A stretch of 38,254 nt of DNA. Source: Pleurocapsa sp. MO_226.B13. Its GTDB lineage: Bacteria > Cyanobacteriota > Cyanobacteriia > Cyanobacteriales > Xenococcaceae. Within the stretch, counting starts at the first letter, position 1; each line of letters starts with the position of its first letter. Where the stretch lies: NCBI GenBank assembly GCA_030064795.1, contig JASJEI010000054.1, positions 1 to 38,254 on the forward strand, written 5' to 3'. A program made the position numbers and the translations under genes. The notes below the pieces were generated by a model, which was given only the letters and a program-made list of their open reading frames with translations, was not told the DNA's origin and made no database searches. Shown here piece by piece: positions 18,801 through 28,334 of this stretch.

Positions 18801-21498
18801 CGATCTATCTGTAGTGGGAACGGGCAAACGGGAAATAGTAGAAATTAAAACCCAAAATATTCCCGTAGAATTACTCAAAACCATTGCCCTCAAAAGTGAT
18901 GATTTTGAACTACCAGAAAACATCGCCATTCAGCCTGTAGACGGGGAATTATCAGGGAAGTTTGTTTTTAATCTCAATACTTTGGCAACTTCAGGAGAAA
19001 ATGTAGTCATCGAATCTCCCGCTTTAGGAAGTATTCGGGGAGATCTGCTTCAAGGAGATTTTCAATACATTGAAGGTTACTTTGCCATTCAGGATGTAGA
19101 ATTTCAGCAAAGAAATAGTACTTATAAACTAGAAGGTAACCTCAAGCAACAACCAGACGATATCGAAGTTGATGGGCGAGTCGCCATTGATGGCGGACAG
19201 ATCCAAGATATTCTCATTGCCCTGCAAATCTTTGAACTGAGTGATTTTAGTAGGATCTTTAGCGATCGCGGTTATGGTGATGCCGAAGATTTGTATCAGT
19301 CTACTTCTAAGACTCCACCCCTATTTGATGTTGGCTTAAAAGATGTCACTATAATCGAGCAGTTACATGTACTTTCGGCAATCCAAGCTTGGCTGAATCA
19401 ACAAGAACAAGAGCGACAAACTGCTTTAATTCCACCGCTCAAAAACCTCAAGGGTACTTTTGACGGCGGGGTAAATGTATCTGGCTCTCTCAACACGGGA
19501 TTAAACTCCGAATTTGAATTTTTGGGCGAACAATGGCAGTGGGGTAATCTGGTAAGCAAGCAAATCGTTGCTAGAGGCAATCTGGATGAGGGAATCTTGA
19601 CTCTACTTCCTGTTTCGATTCAACTTCAAAATTCTACCGCTGACAAATCTCCAGCAGAATCCCAAAATAAGATCGATACCTCATCTCCCACTCTGTTATT
19701 TACGGGAACATTTGGGGGAGAAACTCAATCAGGGCAGTTTCGCCTTGTAGAAGTACCTGTAAAATTAATCGAGCAGTTATTTTCTTTACCCCCCGAATTA
19801 GCTTTAGGTGGTTTGGTTAACGCTACTGCCAGTATTGCTGGGACGCCAGATAATCCTCAAGCCAGAGGAGAAGTCAGCATTGATAATGCCTCCCTCAACG
19901 GAACTTCAATTGAGTCTACCAAAGGCAGCTTTAATTATCGTAATTCCCGCCTGGACTTTTCTGGTAGCAGCGCGATCGCCAAAGATGCCGATCCTCTAAT
20001 TGTTAAAGGTAGTCTCCCTTACCAACTGCCCTTTGCCCAAGTCAAACCCCCAAGCAATCTTTTGGAACTACAGGTAAACGTTAAAGACAAAGGTTTAGCA
20101 TTATTAGATATCTTTTCTCAAGGAGAATTAAGCTGGATTGATGGAAATGGTGAAATTGTCCTCGATATTTCTGGTATCCTCGATCCCAAGCAAATTATAC
20201 CTCGTAACCTAGTAGCACAGGGAATAGCAACTATTGAAAATGCCACGATCGCAGCTAGAAGTCTACCGAACCATCCAATTACCGAGATTAATAGCCAGGT
20301 ATTTTTTGACCTCAATAATATTCGAGTCAACAGCTTTCAAGGCAATTTGGGGGGTGGTGCAATTTTGGCGGCGGGGACAATTCCCCTCAATGGCAATGGT
20401 ACTGTCAACCCCCTAACTATTGATATAGATAATACTACTATTGAACTCCCAAAACTATATGATGGAAGTGTCCAGGGAAGATTACAAATTCTAGGTAGAG
20501 CTGTCGAACCAATTATTACAGGAAATGTGACTCTGTTTGACGGTACGGTTTTGTTAGTCGATGAAACTGAAAGTAACGAGCAGGAAGTCAATACTACAGG
20601 TGGCAAAATCAGTGAGATTAAGAGACGTAAAACCGAACAAGGTCTTGCAGCCATCACTCAATATCGCAATCTCCAACTCAGACTCGGAGAAGATATTCAA
20701 ATCAGCCAACCGCCAATTTTTACTTTCTGGGCTACAGGAGATCTCAACATCAACGGTACTTTTCTTCAGCCCAGTCCTGATGGGGTCATTACTCTCCAAC
20801 GGGGTCAGGTAAATCTATTTACTACTCAGCTAAATTTATCCAGAGACTATCAAAATACGGCTCGTTTTTCTAGCAATAACGATAACCCCCTCGACCCATC
20901 TTTAGATATCTTGTTAGTGGGTTCGGCGATCGAAACTACAGGGAGAAGAAGTGTCCCCAGCGAAATTTTGCCGACAGAAAGACCCGATGCTGATAATCTG
21001 GGAACTCTAGAAACAGTAAGAATTTCAGCCAAAGTTAAGGGACTTGCTAGCGAAATTACCAATAAAATTGAGCTTACTAGTAGTCCTCCCCGCAGCCAAG
21101 CGGAAATTGTGGCTTTATTGGGCGGGGGTTTTGTGGAAACTTTAGCTAATAATACTAGCACTGTAGGATTGGCTACTTTGGCAGGTTCGGCACTATTTGG
21201 TAGTCTTAATTCTGAATTTAATAATGCTTTTCCCCTTGGAGAATTGCGTCTATTTCCCACTCAAATTCTGGCAGATGAAGAAAATCCCGATTCTAGTACG
21301 AGTAACGGTATTGCAGGAGAAATTGCTTTTGATTTATTTGATAACTTTTCTTTTTCGGTGCTGAAAATTTTGAACTTTAATGAAATACCCGCTCAGTACG
21401 GTTTCCGTTATCGCCTTGACGAAAATTTTGTGCTGCGGGGTACGACGGATTTTGAAGAAGGTGTCCGAGGTGTAATTGAATTTGAATCCAGGTTTTAG
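15898..21498 (+). CDS. translocation and assembly module protein TamB (DUF490)
   Basis: A very long (1866 aa) envelope protein. After a polar, basic N-terminus, one membrane anchor (residues ~33-53, GAIAMTILLLGGVGTGSIYGW) leads into an extended beta-repeat body with many LxLxGxLxG-type strands, typical of AsmA/TamB-like bridge proteins. The DUF490/TamB domain is at the C-terminus (about 1500-1866; FTFWATGDLNINGTF, LLGGGFVETLANN, YGFRYRLDENFVLRGTTDF) and ends in an aromatic Phe. TamB-like proteins link the inner and outer membranes and take part in outer-membrane protein insertion or lipid transport. The length is normal for cyanobacteria. No Omp85/TamA gene is adjacent. Confidence 0.93.
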   Translation: MNQDSEHNSDKHFQKDRAKYRAATSTSWWRKGAIAMTILLLGGVGTGSIYGWYFVQRKLVPLIQKEASNFLHRPLELGDLKTISPLGARFGNSALPATNDNPDYVEVKAVKVNLAPLYFLRTRQLKLDIILQQPDVYIEQNETGEWTPTDFGSDEESEGGIKVEVASIQLRGGQLSLVAYDSEAQVLNPTVTAKLDKVVVRPLKDRIEFDADAELVRGGKFTVDGRGYNQTGIIDLTVVGEDLEAIEVNNLLALPIEFDRGNIDGKLDITLTDAPIPQLEGRLDLDDVSLQIPNLVKPFSGSDGKVTFKGSQIELNGVATNFGSVSGKAFGSLDLAGEGNYQINTKIKPVAASKVIEALELEAPVPIEGKIRGDVAVRGSLEQPVIEFDIATTSPSRIDRVDFREINADLELVDTTLSVRQFSSQPQSGGTIEGNGIIQLDATQSLAFNLRADRVSGKAIAASYNNQLPLDIGRISGQTKLSAQAGDLSTLRFQSGKANFALGNGTVEIDNLNYAQGVWTTDLTTSGVEFGSLPFGQGSAETIAKGLVDGEFAVEGTKDVGNLERVEATGEAELNTVGGKIVLPQINLGDGNWTADARTKDLKLQRLFPDLPDEFNDNLSGEFYLAGNIADEAQPQTVINGFGDLTLAQGKVEVDELNIVDNNWTATAQGIDLQLKELSSTTPDQFAGLINGKLELSGTTDNITPQGIEAVGNGSLTLPEGVFEAEQLAIAEGQFKAQVIPQQVDLGLFADPNSDDLELNGRLRGQLEVTGQVDNLSPTAVSARGKLGFSQGVDLLEQPFGAEVAWDGKRLDVLRAKGEGLDTRGYIVLDESFFSDIADKLAAVDYFEFDVSQAEDIDITKLRLTLPSWATNLDYSGRGEFSGRISGIPSAMTIAGDLDLNNLQVEDIDFDSSLSGNVEISPETGVNLELEEVATTPLISPAVEMDLDRIELVLDRNYSPVAFAFTHDDLSVVGTGKREIVEIKTQNIPVELLKTIALKSDDFELPENIAIQPVDGELSGKFVFNLNTLATSGENVVIESPALGSIRGDLLQGDFQYIEGYFAIQDVEFQQRNSTYKLEGNLKQQPDDIEVDGRVAIDGGQIQDILIALQIFELSDFSRIFSDRGYGDAEDLYQSTSKTPPLFDVGLKDVTIIEQLHVLSAIQAWLNQQEQERQTALIPPLKNLKGTFDGGVNVSGSLNTGLNSEFEFLGEQWQWGNLVSKQIVARGNLDEGILTLLPVSIQLQNSTADKSPAESQNKIDTSSPTLLFTGTFGGETQSGQFRLVEVPVKLIEQLFSLPPELALGGLVNATASIAGTPDNPQARGEVSIDNASLNGTSIESTKGSFNYRNSRLDFSGSSAIAKDADPLIVKGSLPYQLPFAQVKPPSNLLELQVNVKDKGLALLDIFSQGELSWIDGNGEIVLDISGILDPKQIIPRNLVAQGIATIENATIAARSLPNHPITEINSQVFFDLNNIRVNSFQGNLGGGAILAAGTIPLNGNGTVNPLTIDIDNTTIELPKLYDGSVQGRLQILGRAVEPIITGNVTLFDGTVLLVDETESNEQEVNTTGGKISEIKRRKTEQGLAAITQYRNLQLRLGEDIQISQPPIFTFWATGDLNINGTFLQPSPDGVITLQRGQVNLFTTQLNLSRDYQNTARFSSNNDNPLDPSLDILLVGSAIETTGRRSVPSEILPTERPDADNLGTLETVRISAKVKGLASEITNKIELTSSPPRSQAEIVALLGGGFVETLANNTSTVGLATLAGSALFGSLNSEFNNAFPLGELRLFPTQILADEENPDSSTSNGIAGEIAFDLFDNFSFSVLKILNFNEIPAQYGFRYRLDENFVLRGTTDFEEGVRGVIEFESRF

Positions 21499-21616
21499 AT
21501 TGCCAAGGCTGATTTAGAGAAATGTTATTATTTTCAATTCACATTAAACATTTAATACGAAATGCGATCGCTAAAACCTTCAAAAAAATAGACGGATCGT
21601 AAATATGCCACCGATC

Positions 21617-21644
21617 GTAGAGACGTAATATATTACGTCTCTAC
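21617..21644. terminator. 28-bp perfect palindrome between convergent genes
   Basis: GTAGAGACGTAATA is followed directly by its exact reverse complement. It lies between the convergent TamB and phosphatase genes, so it could work as a bidirectional terminator. GTAGAGACG-type palindromes are also common dispersed repeats in cyanobacterial spacers. Confidence 0.5.
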
Positions 21645-21739
21645 AAGATGTTACGGTTCAATAGATAAATCTTCTGTTGCCAACAAGATTTGATGTAAAT
21701 TCAAAATATTGAGTTTGCATAACCCAACCAAACTATAAA

Positions 21740-24700
21740 CTAAGCGAAGGCAAAATTATCTGCACTCAAGCTATTGGCATCTACATTAGACAAGATTGCC
21801 ACATTTTGTTCTTCTACAGTAATTAGAGTATCATTGCCATCTTGAGTCAGGGTTAAATCGTCAAAACCGATACCCAAGTTACTGAAACCGATCGCATCGC
21901 TATCTAATTCCAAGTCAGCAATGCGGTTGGGGGTATCGGGTAATTCTGTATCTGCAACCCAGAATTGGTCAGAACCTTCTCCTCCGACAACATAATCACC
22001 AGTACCTAAGAAGATAGCATCATCGCCACCATCGCCATAGATGCGATTATTTCCTTCGGATACATTTACAGTGTCGTCTCCTTCTCCTGCAAAAACTAAG
22101 TTTTTAGTTCCAGCAACCTCAAGAGTGTCGGCTTCAATTGTGCCAAAAACCGAAGTAAATTCTGGATCGGATTCAAAATCTCCTTGAGGATTAACCACAA
22201 ACTCGCTGACAACCTCGGGAGTCAGGTTAGTAACAGCTTCGGGATTGGCTAATAATTCTACTTCAGAATAAGGATCTATGCCATAGGTTCGTACTCGTAA
22301 CTGTTGAGTTTCTGCGTCAATATCAAATTCAGTCCAGCCAAAGGTATGAGTTGCTACATAGTCACCCTGCAACAGTTCCGCATCGATCGCATTTTCGGCA
22401 ATGTCCAGGTTATTATTTAAACCGAGAGGATCGTAACCCAATGGCTCAATTTGTTGCTGAAGCAGGTTTTTGATAAAGTCATCGCGATCGTTAATCTCGT
22501 TGTCAGGATCATTAGCTACGGGAAGAGAATCGTAAACTGCTTTTTGTTCTGGAGTAATCACCCCCCCGGCCAAAGCAAGATCGACAATGGTAGGGCCAAA
22601 TAAACCATCGTTAAACGCCACGGGTCCTGTGACAATTTCAAAGGCATTAGTGGCAATTTGTTCGCCACCAGGGGTAGTTTGATAGGTGAGATTGTTGACA
22701 AACGTGCCGTGAAAGTCGCCCGCCATAAAGACAACGTTATCGATCTGGTTTTCGTCGATAAACTGGAGTATTTCATTTCTCTCGGCTGCATAACCCTCAA
22801 AGCGATCTTCAGCATTTAATAAACCAAAGTTTTGAATCGGTTCGGGAATAGTCACAAATTTCCAAGTAATACCCTTTGCCTGTGCCTCTAGTAAGTCGGC
22901 CTTTAAGTCTTCTACCTGTTGTCTGCCCAAAAGTGTGCGATTGGGATCGAAAGCTTCAGCGATGAATCTTTCAGGATCGTTAGAGTCGCTCAAATCTAGG
23001 GGTTCGATTTGGTCATCCCTAAAAGAGCGACTATCAAGTATAATTACCGCAGCGTCACTGCCATAAGTATTGTAACGATACAGTTGACGTTCGTTGGCGG
23101 TACGGTCTTCGCCTGTTTCGCCGTAGAATCGATCTTGCAAGGGATGATATTCCTGATAGGCTTGCAGGGCATCTTCGTAGACTTCAGTATCGTTGACAAA
23201 CTCGACATCATCGGTAAACAACGGTTCATCATCAGAACCGATATCGGGCGCGTCGGGGGACTCTCCTGGGGCTGCCCCACCAGCAAAGTTATCGACAATT
23301 TCATGGTCGTCAATGGTGGCGAGGATCGAAGTATCGGCATAGAGTTCGGGAACGGTATTTAGACCGAGGCGTGAAGTAAGGATCTCTGCGTGTTTGGTAC
23401 GAAAATCCGAGAGACTTCTAGCTTGGGACTGGGGTAGGGCAGGAGTTGCCAGATCGGCATAGATGGTATCTCCCAGCTTGACAAACAGTTCTAGATCTCG
23501 TTCGTCGGCGTTAGCCAGGGAAGGATAGGGAGGTGCTTGTTGCCAATCTCCGCTAGCACCAAAACGAAATCCGTTATAGCTACCGAGTTCTTCAGAGGTA
23601 CTAAATTCACCGACTTCGGTATCTCCCGCAGCATCAGTAACACGGTAATAATAATCTGTACCAGGAGTTAAATCTTCAACCTCAACTTTTACGGGAATAG
23701 TAGTATCGGTAACTTCTGCCTCAACAGTACCGACAAGATGATTAAACTCAGGATCGGTGGCATATTCAAAGGTAACGTTACCCAGTACTAAACTCCGCGT
23801 CCACAATACCGTAGAATCTTGAGTCGTATCGCCACTAGCTACCCCGTTGATTAAAGTTCTGGCTTCTGGATTGCGCGGATCGAAAGCATTTGGATCGTAG
23901 GGCGGTAAGTTGGGGAAAGTATCGGCAAAGTCTGCTAGGCTGACAAACTTGAAGTTGGTATTGAAGTTTTGAATCTCGCCATCTTCAGGATCGCCAAAAA
24001 CTACAGCGGGTTCGTTACTGCCATCCTGCACTACTAATAAACCTGCGGGATAGTCTTCTCCTAAAGGAACGTTAACTACATCTGCACCATCAGATTCTTC
24101 TACATCTTCAATGGCAAAACTAGCGAGATAAGAATTACTGTCAGCGCGATCGTAGATGGCAAAGGTATTGTTACCCTGACTGGATGCAAGTAAGTAGCCG
24201 TTACCATCTTCGCCGTAATAGATGGTTAAACCTTCGACATCGGGAACAAGAGAAGGGGTTTCAGTTTCAAATTGAGCAATACCACTGGGTAAGACATCGA
24301 TAACTTCTTGGGCAATAAACTCTGTTGCGGTAGCAGTAGGATGAATATTATCCCAGAAAAAGAATTCTTCGGGATTACCAGTTAAAGATAGGTTAGTTAG
24401 ATCCAAAACTGCATCGGTAGTATTGGTTAAACCAAAATCAGCAGGGTTGTTTTGAATCTCGGTAGCAATGCTGTTAACATCTGGTTCGACGATGGTAACG
24501 TCTAACTCTGACGCGATCGCATCTAGTTCGGTGTCGAGTAACTGATTGAACTCCTCTGTGGCATCGTTGAGAATAGCTGCTGCTTCTGGCAGTTGGGAAA
24601 ATTGAGGAATACTACCTAATAATGGTAAATTCGGTACGACAAAGGTTTGCGCCCCCGCTTCGGCTAATTCGCTGATGTGGCTGGTAATATTGCCGACAAT

Positions 24701-26124
24701 CGTTTCTGCTGATGGTAAAGGTTCGCCCCGCAACAATGGATCGATAAAGTCATTGCCACCACCATAGATATAAAATAAATCGGTTTCGGTAGGAGTCTGG
24801 GCGGATAAATAAAGATCGATTTGCTGTCCGAGGCTGGGAATATCAAATGTTTCGGTTAAATCTCCTACTAAACCAAACTCCGAAGTACCCTCTCCTGTTT
24901 GCGCCCCACCAAAAGCATAGTTAGTACCACCTAAGAGAAAAGATTCGCTTTCGGGAAGTTCTAAAGACTCCGCTACCGCATCTACAAGCAAATCTCCATT
25001 AGAAAAACGCCCTTCAGCATAGGGTGGTGAAGGAGGAATTAAACCTTCGCTAGCATTGAATACATTCCCCGTATCGGATAGACTATCGCCAAATACTACT
25101 AGGTTGCTAAAAGGTACTTGAGATAAATCCGTATCTTCGGTAACAGTATCCACCAAAGTTGGTTCGCGGTTATCATTAGGTTCGGCAGAATATTTCCAGA
25201 TCCCAAAATCCTCCTGTCCGACATAAAGATAACCCGTTTCGCGATCGACTACCATTCCTTCTACTTGATAGTCGGCGGGATCTTCTCCCTCTGGTACGGG
25301 TACTTCGATAGTACGGACTACTTCGGCGTTAACTTCTAAACCATCGGCCGCACCCAAACCTGTCTGTAGTTCTAGTTGGGCAACTTTATTGCCGTCTGCT
25401 TGAGAAACAAAGACATAGGTTTTACCATCAACGGGACTAGTATAAGTCGCCAAACCATAGGCTGTCGCTTCTCCGTCATCTACGCCAAAGATTGTTTCGG
25501 GAATGTTAATAGAAGTAACGTCGGTTAATTGACGGGTATCGGGATTTATCGCAAATATCGCCAAAGTATCATTTGCCCTGTCAGATGCGATCGCCAGATC
25601 GACAGTGGCAGTTTCTCCTGCTAACTGAGAAGGATATTCTACTCCGTAGGCGATATCGACATTGTTGTAGCGAATATTTTCTGGGGTAATACTTTGAATT
25701 TCTTGTCCTGCTAAATCGTAAACCCGCAAGCCACCATTTTTAAAAGTAGTAATGACAAAACTTTGTTCTGGATCTTCTGGATGAACGTAGATCGCAGGAT
25801 CGTCAGCATCGGGGGCGTTATCTGGATCGGGATTTTCGCGATCGCCAAAACGAATTTCGTCGGGGGTTTCGGTGACGGGGGTAATTGTGGGAATGGTTTC
25901 GAGATCGACTGCAAAAGCTAGAAACTGGGTTTCCTGGGTATCGTTAAAGTTATTATCGCTGGTGACGATAATCGACTGTCTGCCATCGGGTAGAGTTTCG
26001 CCAAAAGATATTGCCTCGCTATTGTCTTGAGTAATACCTAACTCGCCAAAGTCAACTATTAGCCGTTTAGATGTGGTAGCATCAACGTCGATCGGTTCGC
26101 CTTCTTCATCCAGTAGACTTTCAA
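21740..26124 (-). pseudogene. 3' part of giant secreted phosphatase (phytase / GDSL / PhoD / RTX), cut by an IS
   Basis: An open frame of about 1460 codons without a native start. The frame runs past the TTG codon at 25729 to the insertion point at 26124. Order, numbering from that TTG: upstream is the end of an esterase-like domain (RLIVDFGELGITQDNSEAIS) and the phytase opening NAPDADDPAIYVHPEDPEQ; beta-propeller phytase 1-200 and again 488-600; a GDSL hydrolase inserted at ~205-485 (FGDSLSD Ser216, WDNIHP Asp460/His463); PhoD phosphodiesterase 620-1150 (GVASGD, LGDTIYAD, IDDHEIVDN, MAGDFHG); and an RTX-like tail with GDGGDD and GGEGSDQF. Such proteins scavenge phosphate outside the cell. 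The 5' part lies at 28335-29943. Confidence 0.85.
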
Positions 26125-26193
26125 CACGATGATAACGCGAGAAGCGTGGTAGCCCCGAAGCGGAGCGGTATTTATATCGGGGTGGAAACGCGA

Positions 26194-26216
26194 CACGGGT
26201 ATTTTAATGCCCGTGA
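26194..26216. terminator. hairpin between tnpA stop and the left IS end
   Basis: CACGGG and CCCGTG form a stem (extended by a wobble pair) around an AT-rich loop, immediately after the tnpA stop codon. It may terminate tnpA transcription or serve as a subterminal recognition hairpin of the IS left end. Confidence 0.5.
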
Positions 26217-26220
26217 AAAT

Positions 26221-26625
26221 TTAACTATGATGAGGGTCATTGATGTATTCTTGAATCTTGGCAGTACTAACTTTACCCGTAGTGTCATAAAAGTAAGAAT
26301 GAGTCCAGAGAGTAGGAAGTTTTAGTAAATGTGGAAACTCTTGTCGAAGATATCTACTGGAACGACCTTTAAAAGCTTTAACAATAGAATTAATCGGTGT
26401 TTTCGGGTCATGTTCTACTAAGACATGGACATGGTTAGGTGCAATTTCAAGTGCCTTTATTATCCATTCTTTTTCGTTGGCAACTTCAGTAATAATTTGA
26501 CTCAATCTTAATTTGACCGCTCCTACTAAGACAGGCTTTCTTCTTTTTGGTATCCAGACTAGATGAACGGTAGCTGAACCTACAGAATGTTTATTATGTC
26601 TATATTCTCGTGCTTTTTTTCTCAT
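26221..26625 (-). CDS. tnpA: IS200/IS605 family transposase TnpA (Y1 HUH)
   Basis: A 134-residue single-strand DNA transposase. The HUH motif is NHVHVLVE with His65 and His67, and the catalytic Tyr127 sits in IQEYINDPHH. The usual opening (VHLVWIPKRRKPVL) and the AFKGRSSRYLRQEFP helix are present. The length of 134 is normal and nothing is missing, so the enzyme looks active. It would cut and rejoin the hairpin-bearing ends of this element. It is divergent from tnpB, with 90 bp between the start codons. Confidence 0.95.
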   Translation of the reverse strand: MRKKAREYRHNKHSVGSATVHLVWIPKRRKPVLVGAVKLRLSQIITEVANEKEWIIKALEIAPNHVHVLVEHDPKTPINSIVKAFKGRSSRYLRQEFPHLLKLPTLWTHSYFYDTTGKVSTAKIQEYINDPHHS

Positions 26626-26715
26626 TAACTTTTATGTATAAGGCTTTTACCTATATACAAAATAAGATACCATTATATTTGTGAGATAGACAACGAGATC
26701 AATTAAACTTGAACT

Positions 26716-28266
26716 GTGCCTAAGTCCAAAACCCCATCTTTTGTTACGGAATTACCGTTAATTGTTTCTAGCCAAATAGACAAAGAACTCATGGCGAGAT
26801 TTCAAGCGGGGAGACAGCTATATAATGCTTGTTTGGCTGAAGCAATGGTCAGGGTTAATTTGATAAAAAATAGTGAGATATATTCATGTTTCATTTCTCT
26901 TCCTAGAACTATCAAAAAAGGGAAGAAATCTCTTTCTAATCCAGAACGTAAAAAATTATTTAAGCAAGCCTGGAAAGAATATAGATTTAGTGATTATGAA
27001 TTACAAGCATTTGCAAATATTACTGCTAATCAGAGTAAATGGATAGCCGAAAAAATTGATTCCAATACTCAACAAAAACTAGGAACCCGCGCTTTTGATA
27101 CAGCGAAAAAAGTATTATTAGGACAAGCCAAAAAAGTCAGATTTAAAGTACCTTCTCGTTTTCGTTCTCTAGAAGGAAAAAGCAACAAACAAGGAATTAG
27201 ATTCAAAAACAATCAATTAGTATGGGGGAAACTAAAAATTACTCCTATTATTGATTGGCTAAATCCTGTAATCAAGCATGGGTTAGATTCTAAAATTAAA
27301 TACGTGCGTATTTTGTGGCGAGAAATCAAAGGGGAACGTCGCTGGTACATACAGTTAATTAATGAGGGTTTGCCGTATCAAAAACCGATAAATTATGTAT
27401 CTGATGGTCTTGTAGGACTCGACTTAAATGTTAGTAATATTGCTTTTGTTGCCGATAATCAAGCTGGATTATTACCTTTTGCCGAAAATGTTCCAACTTA
27501 TCAAAAAGAGATAAGAAACTTGCAGCGTAAGATGGAACGCTCTCGACGCAATAACAATCTAGATAATTATAATCCTGATTTTGAGGTTAAAAAAGGACGT
27601 AAAACAATAATCAAAAAAGGTAAACTAATTAAAGGAAAAAGAAAATGGAACAACTCAAAAACTTATTTGAAAATAGCAGCTAAAAAACGAGAACTAGAAC
27701 GTAAAAAAGCTGCTTATGCTAAGTCTCAGAATCGTAAAATTGTTAACGAGATTTTACGTCATGGGAAACAGATAAAAACGGAAAATGTCTCTGTAAAAGG
27801 ATGGCAGAAAAGATACGGGCTAGCAATAGGAGCAAAATCTCCAGGTTTTGTGCAATCGGAATTGAAACGAAAGGCTGAAAGTGCTGGCGGTTCATTCCAA
27901 AAATTCTCGACTAGAAAAACTGCACTATCTCAAACTCATTTGAATGGAGAACGTATCAAAAAGTCTCTATCTCAAAGAGTTCATAAGGATAGCAGTGGTA
28001 TTGTGATGCACCGCGATTTATTTAGTGCTTATCTAGCGAGATACGTAAATGACGATGATTATTTGTCATTGCAAGATGCTCGACAGGAGTATCAAAGGTC
28101 GGAGTCGATCTTAAGGTCAGCATGGCAAACTTATCAAAAAAATTGCGAACGAGTAGGCGAGTCCGAAAGTAGGCTGTGTCATTCATCCTTAGAGCAGTTT
28201 GACCATCAGCTAAGAACGATTAGCCAGATAAGCCAGTGCGGGCTAAAAGCTAATTATAATTCTTAG
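26716..28266 (+). CDS. tnpB: TnpB, RNA-guided nuclease-type accessory protein of IS605
   Basis: A 516-residue TnpB starting with GTG. The RuvC residues are all present: Asp236 in VGLDLNVS, Glu356 in KTENVSVKGW, and Asp434 in MHRDLFSAYLARYV. An Arg/Lys-rich segment lies at 262-340. The zinc-ribbon region (401-430, SQTHLNGERIKK ... RVHKDSSG) has no cysteine at all, although the surrounding motif is kept. Some cyanobacterial TnpB subfamilies share this. TnpB proteins cut DNA guided by an RNA derived from the 3' end of the gene and the right end of the element, which helps the element to persist. The length is at the long end for TnpB. Confidence 0.92.
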   Translation: MPKSKTPSFVTELPLIVSSQIDKELMARFQAGRQLYNACLAEAMVRVNLIKNSEIYSCFISLPRTIKKGKKSLSNPERKKLFKQAWKEYRFSDYELQAFANITANQSKWIAEKIDSNTQQKLGTRAFDTAKKVLLGQAKKVRFKVPSRFRSLEGKSNKQGIRFKNNQLVWGKLKITPIIDWLNPVIKHGLDSKIKYVRILWREIKGERRWYIQLINEGLPYQKPINYVSDGLVGLDLNVSNIAFVADNQAGLLPFAENVPTYQKEIRNLQRKMERSRRNNNLDNYNPDFEVKKGRKTIIKKGKLIKGKRKWNNSKTYLKIAAKKRELERKKAAYAKSQNRKIVNEILRHGKQIKTENVSVKGWQKRYGLAIGAKSPGFVQSELKRKAESAGGSFQKFSTRKTALSQTHLNGERIKKSLSQRVHKDSSGIVMHRDLFSAYLARYVNDDDYLSLQDARQEYQRSESILRSAWQTYQKNCERVGESESRLCHSSLEQFDHQLRTISQISQCGLKANYNS

Positions 28267-28334
28267 CCTGAATCTCCTAAATTTAGTTTAATCGAGTGAT
28301 AGCGAGAATAAACGCATTTAGGAGAGTGGCTCAA
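28267..28334 (+). promoter_or_regulatory. right end of the IS with subterminal hairpin (probable omega-RNA 3' part)
   Basis: CTCCTAAAT (28275-28283) pairs with ATTTAGGAG (28316-28324), and the inner GTTTA and TAAAC extend the stem. The element then ends about 10 nt later with TCAA, like the right-end cleavage site of IS608. By analogy with known TnpB systems, the guide RNA would span the end of tnpB and this hairpin, with its guide starting at the host sequence from 28335. Confidence 0.55.

Larger units (their letters stand above)
26125..28334 (+). mobile_element. complete IS200/IS605-family insertion sequence, 2210 bp
   Basis: The element carries divergent tnpA (minus) and tnpB (plus), the IS605 arrangement. 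Its limits are read from the interrupted host gene: TCAACAC occurs at 26121-26127 and 28331-28337, and collapsing the two copies restores the host frame as DLSVESLLDE. The IS605 family makes no target duplication. I place the ends after TCAA on both sides, so the exact cut is ambiguous within 7 bp. The left end has stems at 26153-26183 (CCCCGA/TCGGGG) and 26194-26216. The right end has a long hairpin (CTCCTAAAT 28275-28283, ATTTAGGAG 28316-28324). Confidence 0.88.

Noticed and set aside
20337..20799. Several antisense frames within the TamB gene
   Set aside because: Low-complexity shadows of a clearly coding strand; the same applies to the antisense frames in the RND and TpsA genes.
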